Below, piece by piece: positions 4,691 through 7,957 of a DNA stretch of 7,957 bases. The stretch lies in the NCBI GenBank assembly GCA_035415725.1, contig DAOOGN010000132.1, positions 1 through 7,957 on the forward strand, written 5' to 3'. Every line of letters starts with the position of its first letter. Position 1 is the stretch's first letter. The position numbers and the translations under genes are program-made. Source of the stretch: DSWT01 sp035415725 (GTDB taxonomy: Bacteria; Chloroflexota; Anaerolineae; B4-G1; SLSP01). The notes beneath the pieces are model-generated. The model searched no databases. It was not told the origin of the DNA and worked only from the letters and a program-made list of their open reading frames with translations.

Positions 4691-6164
4691 TGTTAAACCC
4701 GCAGTCCTAAGCCCGGCCGTCGGGATACTTCTGCTGACGCTGCTCGTGCGCGTGGCGTGGCTGGCGTTGTTCCCCACCGATCCTATCGCCCCGGTGGATG
4801 CGGAGGGGTATCACCTGCTCGCCCTGAACATGCTTGCCGGTCATGGGTTTGCTCTCTATTGGGAGCCGCCCTTCTGTCCGACGATGGTGCGCACACCGTT
4901 GTACCCGCTATTCGTGGCCGGCATCTATGCGCTGATGGGGCGTGATCCTGTGCGCGTGCTGCCGGTCCAGTTGCTGTGGGAAGTGCTGACGACGGCGCTG
5001 GTGATGCGTTTGGGGCGCGATCTCGGCGGCAAGCGCACAGGATGGTGGGCCGGCGTGCTGTATGCGTGCAACGGCACAACGCAGCGTTACACCGGTTATC
5101 TCCTGTCTGAGACGTTGCTTCTGCCGTTGTTGACGGCATCCGTGTGGATGACACTGCGCTGTCTGCGCCATCCTACGTTGAAGAAATCCGCACTTGCCGG
5201 ACTCTTTTGGGGATTGTCGATACTGACCAAACCCAACGTGCAATTCCTGGCTCTCTTCGTCGGGGGGCTGCTTAGTGGGCGAATAGCGAATCAGCGAATT
5301 GGCGAATCAGCCCATCAGCACATTGAATGTCGAGAACTGCCGTCCCCCACAACCCGAAACTCGCCGCTCCAGACCCAGATCACGCATCACGTATCACCAC
5401 GTTTCATGTTCCTGGCCTTCTGGCTGGTCCTCGCCGTCGTTTTGTTCCCCTGGCTGTTGCGCAACCGCCTCGTCTTCAACCGCTGGATGCTCTCCACCGC
5501 TTTCGAGGAAAACCTGGCGCGGGTGAGCGCCGTGGCAACGCTGGCCGAAATCGAAGGCGTGCGCGCCGAACCGTGGACAGAAACGTGGGAATACTACTAC
5601 GAGCGCCTTGTTGCCGACGTGCGCGCACGCTATGACTGGCCCGCACGCTCAGCCAACGGGGATGGATGCATGGAATTGCAGCAACGCCAGATCGAGATAG
5701 CACAGGTGTCCCGTGAGGTCGTGCGCGCTCATCTGTTTCCCTACTTGCGCGCCCATCTGCGGGGTGTTCTGACGAGCATTGTGGATCCCGGCCATCGCCT
5801 GTGGTATTCTGTGCTAACCGGTGCGGATTGGGAAAGCACCGGCGTCGTCGCCGACATGGGGGCGCGAATGATGTGGTCGCTGGAACGGGGCGCAGTAGGG
5901 GATGCACTGCGCGCGCTGTGGCTCGAGCGGATAGTGCGTCCACCGCTGCCGGCGGCGTTGTTGTGGTGGGGATTGACCGCCGCCCGTATCGCGGTGTGGG
6001 TCTTGGGATGGCGCGGCGCGTGGCGTTTACGTCATCGCCCGTGGGCGCTACCGGTATTGGTAGGGACTGTCGCCTACATGCTGCTACTGCCTGGGCCTAT
6101 CGCGTATGATCGGTTCTATCTACCGGCTATTCCCATAGTCGTTGTGTTGATGAGCTTTACTTAA
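4659..6164 (+). CDS. GT39-like GT-C membrane glycosyltransferase (ArnT/PMT-like)
   Basis: A polytopic membrane enzyme expected to transfer a sugar from a polyprenyl-phosphate donor to an acceptor on the outer face of the membrane. The protein has 501 aa. After the first helix (about 20-38) comes the family loop APVDAEGYHLLALNMLAGHGF (44-64), where an acidic residue (D47/E49) is the expected catalytic base, then MVRTPLYPLFVAGIY (76-90). Further family-like stretches are YLLSETLLLP (147-156), GLSILTKPN (185-193), FPWLLRNRLVFNRWMLST (263-280) and, near the C-terminus, AYDRFYLPAIPIVVVL. Residues 207-249 are coded by repeat island 2, sit in a variable loop and look unlike the rest (rich in Q, H, T, P and S). 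Residues 2-11 come from island 1, so the N-terminus is also repeat-derived. The ATG has only a weak AGGG nine bases upstream, and no better in-frame start exists before helix 1. Substrates are unknown. It probably shares a transcript with coaX. Confidence 0.85.
   Translation: MTLHPSPSTLHVKPAVLSPAVGILLLTLLVRVAWLALFPTDPIAPVDAEGYHLLALNMLAGHGFALYWEPPFCPTMVRTPLYPLFVAGIYALMGRDPVRVLPVQLLWEVLTTALVMRLGRDLGGKRTGWWAGVLYACNGTTQRYTGYLLSETLLLPLLTASVWMTLRCLRHPTLKKSALAGLFWGLSILTKPNVQFLALFVGGLLSGRIANQRIGESAHQHIECRELPSPTTRNSPLQTQITHHVSPRFMFLAFWLVLAVVLFPWLLRNRLVFNRWMLSTAFEENLARVSAVATLAEIEGVRAEPWTETWEYYYERLVADVRARYDWPARSANGDGCMELQQRQIEIAQVSREVVRAHLFPYLRAHLRGVLTSIVDPGHRLWYSVLTGADWESTGVVADMGARMMWSLERGAVGDALRALWLERIVRPPLPAALLWWGLTAARIAVWVLGWRGAWRLRHRPWALPVLVGTVAYMLLLPGPIAYDRFYLPAIPIVVVLMSFT
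5279..5406 (+). repeat. Repeat island 2: 8-bp and 7-bp tandem units inside a gene
   Basis: The 8-bp units run from 5279 to 5325: GCGAATA, GCGAATCA, GCGAATTG, GCGAATCA, GCCCATCA and GCACATTG. A C-rich stretch with no clear unit follows (5326-5378). Then 7-bp units ATCACGC, ATCACGT and ATCACCA run from 5379 to 5399. Neither period is a multiple of three, so the order exists in the DNA and not in the protein. The reading frame of the glycosyltransferase nevertheless passes through without a stop. Confidence 0.7.
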
Positions 6165-6182
6165 AGGGGAAGGCTTTTTGTA

Positions 6183-6195
6183 AGGGGGCCCCCCT
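6183..6195. repeat. G5C6 palindrome in the convergent gap
   Basis: A-G5-C6-T is a near-perfect palindrome of almost pure G and C, 19 bp after the glycosyltransferase stop. T5 lies upstream of it (6175-6179) rather than downstream, so it does not read as a plus-strand terminator. In minus-strand RNA the sequence after it is A-rich. It may be part of a dispersed repeat with the hairpin that follows. Confidence 0.35.
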
Positions 6196-6199
6196 AAGA

Positions 6200-6226
6200 C
6201 CTGAGCGGTTTCCCAAACCCGTCAGG
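6200..6226. terminator. Bulged hairpin between convergent genes
   Basis: CCTGA (6200-6204) pairs with TCAGG (6222-6226), CGG (6206-6208) with CCG (6219-6221), and TTT (6209-6211) with AAA (6215-6217), round a CCC loop with single bulges at G6205 and C6218. That makes 11 pairs. It overlaps the stop codon of the minus-strand gene ending at 6222 and lies 35 bp past the plus-strand gene, so it could serve both. Neither side has a proper U tract, so the terminator call is by position and fold only. Confidence 0.45.
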
Positions 6227-6698
6227 ACTGAGGAAACAATTGCTGACGGAGTCCCTGATTGCTGGAACGCAACTTGAGCGCCAGTTCCGCCGCGATGCGG
6301 TGCATAATGTGGAAACCGATTTCGGGATAGTCGTAGCAGAGTTTCAGCAGGCGGTCGCGGGAGATGCGGAGGAGTTGTGTGTCCGTCTTACAACGCGCGG
6401 ATGCAGAGCGCTCGCCCTGGTCCACCAGGAGAATCTCGCCGAAGGTGTCATTTTCTTTGCTGGTGGCGACCCTGATTGGCGCGGCATCACTGTTGTCTGA
6501 CGGCTCCACGAGAATATCCACTTCGCCGCGCACTATGATGTAAAGTGCATCACCCGGATCGTTTTGATGGAAGATGTACTCTCCCTCACGATAGCTGATT
6601 TCTTCGCAAACCATCAAGACCAGATCGAGATGAATGTCGTTGAGGTCGCAGAAGAGATTAGATTGTCTCAGGATGCGTTTACTTTCTTGTAGATGCAC
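6222..6698 (-). CDS. Stand-alone cyclic-nucleotide-binding domain protein
   Basis: The protein has 158 aa and consists almost wholly of one cyclic-nucleotide-binding domain (about 13-125) plus a C-terminal helical stretch. It shows the REGEYIFHQNDPGDALYIIVRGEV hairpin and glycine turns (37-60) and the phosphate-binding cassette FGEILLVDQGERSASA (86-101), with E88 and R97 in the places that hold the ribose and the cyclic phosphate. There is no helix-turn-helix after it, so it is not a Crp/Fnr-type repressor or activator. It should act as a ligand-responsive partner of another protein. The start codon is GTG, not ATG, chosen because GGGAGG stands 6 nt upstream and the family fold begins here. 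It is the last gene of the right operon, 20 bp after the phosphoesterase gene. Binding of cAMP or another nucleotide is inferred from conserved residues only. Confidence 0.85.
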   Translation of the reverse strand: MHLQESKRILRQSNLFCDLNDIHLDLVLMVCEEISYREGEYIFHQNDPGDALYIIVRGEVDILVEPSDNSDAAPIRVATSKENDTFGEILLVDQGERSASARCKTDTQLLRISRDRLLKLCYDYPEIGFHIMHRIAAELALKLRSSNQGLRQQLFPQS

Positions 6699-6704
6699 TT
6701 TGAT

Positions 6705-6710
6705 CCTCCC
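6705..6710 (-). promoter_or_regulatory. Ribosome binding site for the GTG-started gene
   Basis: The minus strand reads GGGAGG with a 6-nt spacer before GTG at 6698. It lies in the 20-bp gap after the phosphoesterase stop and supports the GTG start. Confidence 0.75.
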
Positions 6711-6718
6711 ACGTTAGC

Positions 6719-7207
6719 TTATAACTCGATCCATTGAAGATTGCCTGTGGTCAGGTCGATGATGGCGCAAGTGGCACAACGCCAACGACTGTGACCAAGC
6801 GCGCCGGGATTGATAATCCGCGTTTTTCCGACAGTTTCATCCCTGGGGACATGGGTATGCCCGTGGATCACGTAATCGTAAGTCGTAGCGCGGATGAGCG
6901 TTTCGAGTCGCTGCCAGCTATCCCCGTGCGTCAGAGCAATCCGCATGCCGTCGAAGCGAAGTTCGTGAACGCGAGCCAGCCGTTCGCCGCCGAAGCGTTC
7001 CGCCGCCGCCAATGCCAGATGGGGGTCGTGATCCATGTTGCCTCTGGCGATCCACACATCAAAGCCGGCTAATAATTGCAGGGTGGACGCACGGGTGACA
7101 TCGCCGGCGTGAAACACAGTCTGCACCTGCGCCTGACGGAAGCGCGCCACGGCGGCACGGAGAGTTGGTTCGTTGTCGTGGGTGTCCGAGATCAGGCCGA
7201 TGTGCAT
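6719..7207 (-). CDS. Metallophosphoesterase, YfcE/MJ0936-type phosphodiesterase
   Basis: A cytoplasmic calcineurin-like phosphoesterase that uses two divalent metals, commonly Mn or Ni in relatives, to cut phosphodiesters. The protein has 162 aa, the usual size of the compact YfcE group. The full ligand set is visible: SDTHD (D8, H10), HAGD (D36), GNMD (N57), THGD (H94) and HGHTH (H117, H119), ending with INPGAL. No signal peptide or membrane segment is present. Natural substrates of this family are mostly unknown; members cleave artificial bis-p-nitrophenyl phosphate. It is the middle gene of the right operon, between a CBS-ACT sensor (36 bp upstream) and a nucleotide-binding domain protein (20 bp downstream), which hints at a nucleotide-linked role. 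No clear Shine-Dalgarno precedes the ATG; nearby upstream ATGs are out of frame or hit a stop at once. Confidence 0.9.
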   Translation of the reverse strand: MHIGLISDTHDNEPTLRAAVARFRQAQVQTVFHAGDVTRASTLQLLAGFDVWIARGNMDHDPHLALAAAERFGGERLARVHELRFDGMRIALTHGDSWQRLETLIRATTYDYVIHGHTHVPRDETVGKTRIINPGALGHSRWRCATCAIIDLTTGNLQWIEL

Positions 7208-7243
7208 GAGCGTGTTTCATTCCATTTCCGCCAGGCTCGCACC

Positions 7244-7885
7244 CTAGTTTTCGCGCGCATCCACCACCTGTACCCCGATGGCTTCCATCGCAGCGACCAG
7301 CTCGCCCTGCGCGACCCCGCGCACCTTGACCATCAAGGCTCCACCCCCATCTGGCTGATGGAACGTGCCGAGGGCGACGATGTCGCCACCGCGGGCGGCA
7401 ATACTGCCCGCAATCCGGCTGAGCGCACCCGGTTCATCGACGAGGTACAGAGTCAGACGCACACCGGCCTGGCGCGCTCCCATCATCTCCAAGATCGTCT
7501 TGAAAACGTCGGTTTCCGTAATGATGCCGACCAGGCAGTCGCCATCCATGACCGGGAGGCCGCCGATCTTACCGTCGGCCATCATCCGGGCAGCCTCTTC
7601 TAACGGTGCATCGGGCGAGACGGTGACGACTTCTTTGGTCATAATCTCTTCGACTTTTAGCTTGGAAAGCAGGTAACCCACTTCGTAGACACTGAGACTG
7701 GTCGCCGGCGATGGCGAGGCATAGAGCAAGTCCTTTTCTGAGATAATACCGACAAGTTTGCGCTTCTTGTTGAGGATCGGCAAGCGTCGCACGTTATGCT
7801 GCCGCATAAAGCTCAAGGCTTCGGCGACCGGCATATCAGGACCGATCGTCACCGGATTGATGGTCATGCAGTTTTTCACTAACAT
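7244..7885 (-). CDS. CBS-CBS-ACT domain sensor protein (AcuB-like)
   Basis: The protein has 213 aa. A first CBS motif (about 1-57, LVGIISEKDLL at 44-54) and a second (about 77-132, LVGIITETDVF at 118-128) form a Bateman module. An ACT domain follows (about 142-209, LYLVDEPGALSRIAG at 146-160). CBS pairs usually bind adenosyl ligands such as AMP, ATP or SAM, and ACT domains usually bind amino acids, so this should be a soluble double sensor with no catalytic part. The layout matches AcuB-like proteins, but acuA and acuC are not nearby, so I give no symbol. The ATG has AAGGAGA 5 nt upstream, the best ribosome site of the right operon. It is the first visible gene of that operon. What it controls is unknown; the phosphoesterase and nucleotide-binding protein downstream are the natural candidates. 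Confidence 0.9.
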   Translation of the reverse strand: MLVKNCMTINPVTIGPDMPVAEALSFMRQHNVRRLPILNKKRKLVGIISEKDLLYASPSPATSLSVYEVGYLLSKLKVEEIMTKEVVTVSPDAPLEEAARMMADGKIGGLPVMDGDCLVGIITETDVFKTILEMMGARQAGVRLTLYLVDEPGALSRIAGSIAARGGDIVALGTFHQPDGGGALMVKVRGVAQGELVAAMEAIGVQVVDAREN

Positions 7886-7957
7886 ACTTTTCTCCTTGGT
7901 ATCTATCTCGACAATGTTAAATTAGCGCGGTTGTAAACTTGGGTATCGGTTTATCAT
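7886..7957. other. Short region upstream of the right operon
   Basis: It holds the AAGGAGA ribosome site (7891-7897) and AT-rich DNA. On the minus strand TTTACA (7932-7937) resembles a -35 element, but I find no -10 at proper spacing, so I call no promoter. Whether another gene joins the operon from beyond the edge cannot be seen. Confidence 0.5.

Noticed and set aside
5279..5406. CRISPR-like array in the glycosyltransferase
   Set aside because: The units are only 7-8 bp, directly adjacent and degenerate, with no spacers and no cas genes.
7955..7957. ATG on the minus strand at the right edge as a further gene start
   Set aside because: The frame closes after 11 codons, before the CBS-ACT gene.

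Overview
The window looks like chromosomal DNA from a moderately high-G+C bacterium. The gene mix and the style of intergenic repeats (short phrase-like 7- and 8-bp tandem units, small CGAC..GCCG hairpins, a CCCC-rich tract after a gene) fit an uncultured Chloroflexota of the Anaerolineae/Caldilineae kind best. That assignment rests on recalled family resemblance and no phylogenetic marker is present, so it is tentative. I see no rRNA, tRNA, CRISPR array, transposase or phage gene.

Left block, minus strand (about 143-3446): a three-gene envelope-sugar operon. In order of transcription it holds a multi-pass LPG_synthase_TM/UPF0104-type membrane protein, an NAD-dependent sugar-nucleotide epimerase of the CDP-paratose 2-epimerase (tyvelose epimerase) type, and a GT4 family GT-B glycosyltransferase. 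Gaps are 16 and 33 bp. The operon probably makes or moves a surface glycolipid or polysaccharide. A near-perfect extended -10 element sits so close to the membrane-protein ATG that the transcript should be leaderless or nearly so.

Centre (3447-3858): a 412-bp divergent intergenic region with no convincing gene. It holds the leftward promoter, a GC-rich bulged hairpin, two related small hairpins 27 bp apart, and a set of three mutually exclusive stems ahead of coaX.

Right-hand plus strand (3859-6164): coaX, encoding type III pantothenate kinase (first step of CoA synthesis), then a GT39-like GT-C membrane glycosyltransferase 26 bp downstream. Two islands of 8-bp and 7-bp degenerate tandem repeats lie here. 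One spans the coaX stop and the glycosyltransferase start; the other lies in frame inside the glycosyltransferase and codes for a loop. This is the most unusual DNA-level structure in the window.

Far right, minus strand (6222-7885): a compact three-gene set transcribed leftward. It encodes a CBS-CBS-ACT protein (AcuB-like), a YfcE/MJ0936-type metallophosphoesterase and a stand-alone cyclic-nucleotide-binding domain protein. Gaps are 36 and 20 bp. It reads as a small ligand-sensing and phosphodiesterase module of unknown purpose. It converges on the glycosyltransferase gene across a 57-bp gap carrying a GC palindrome and a bulged hairpin, possibly a shared terminator.

All seven genes belong to known families. 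I do not see a clearly new multi-gene system; the second-look items are mainly repeats, RNA structure, the leaderless start and the signalling trio.
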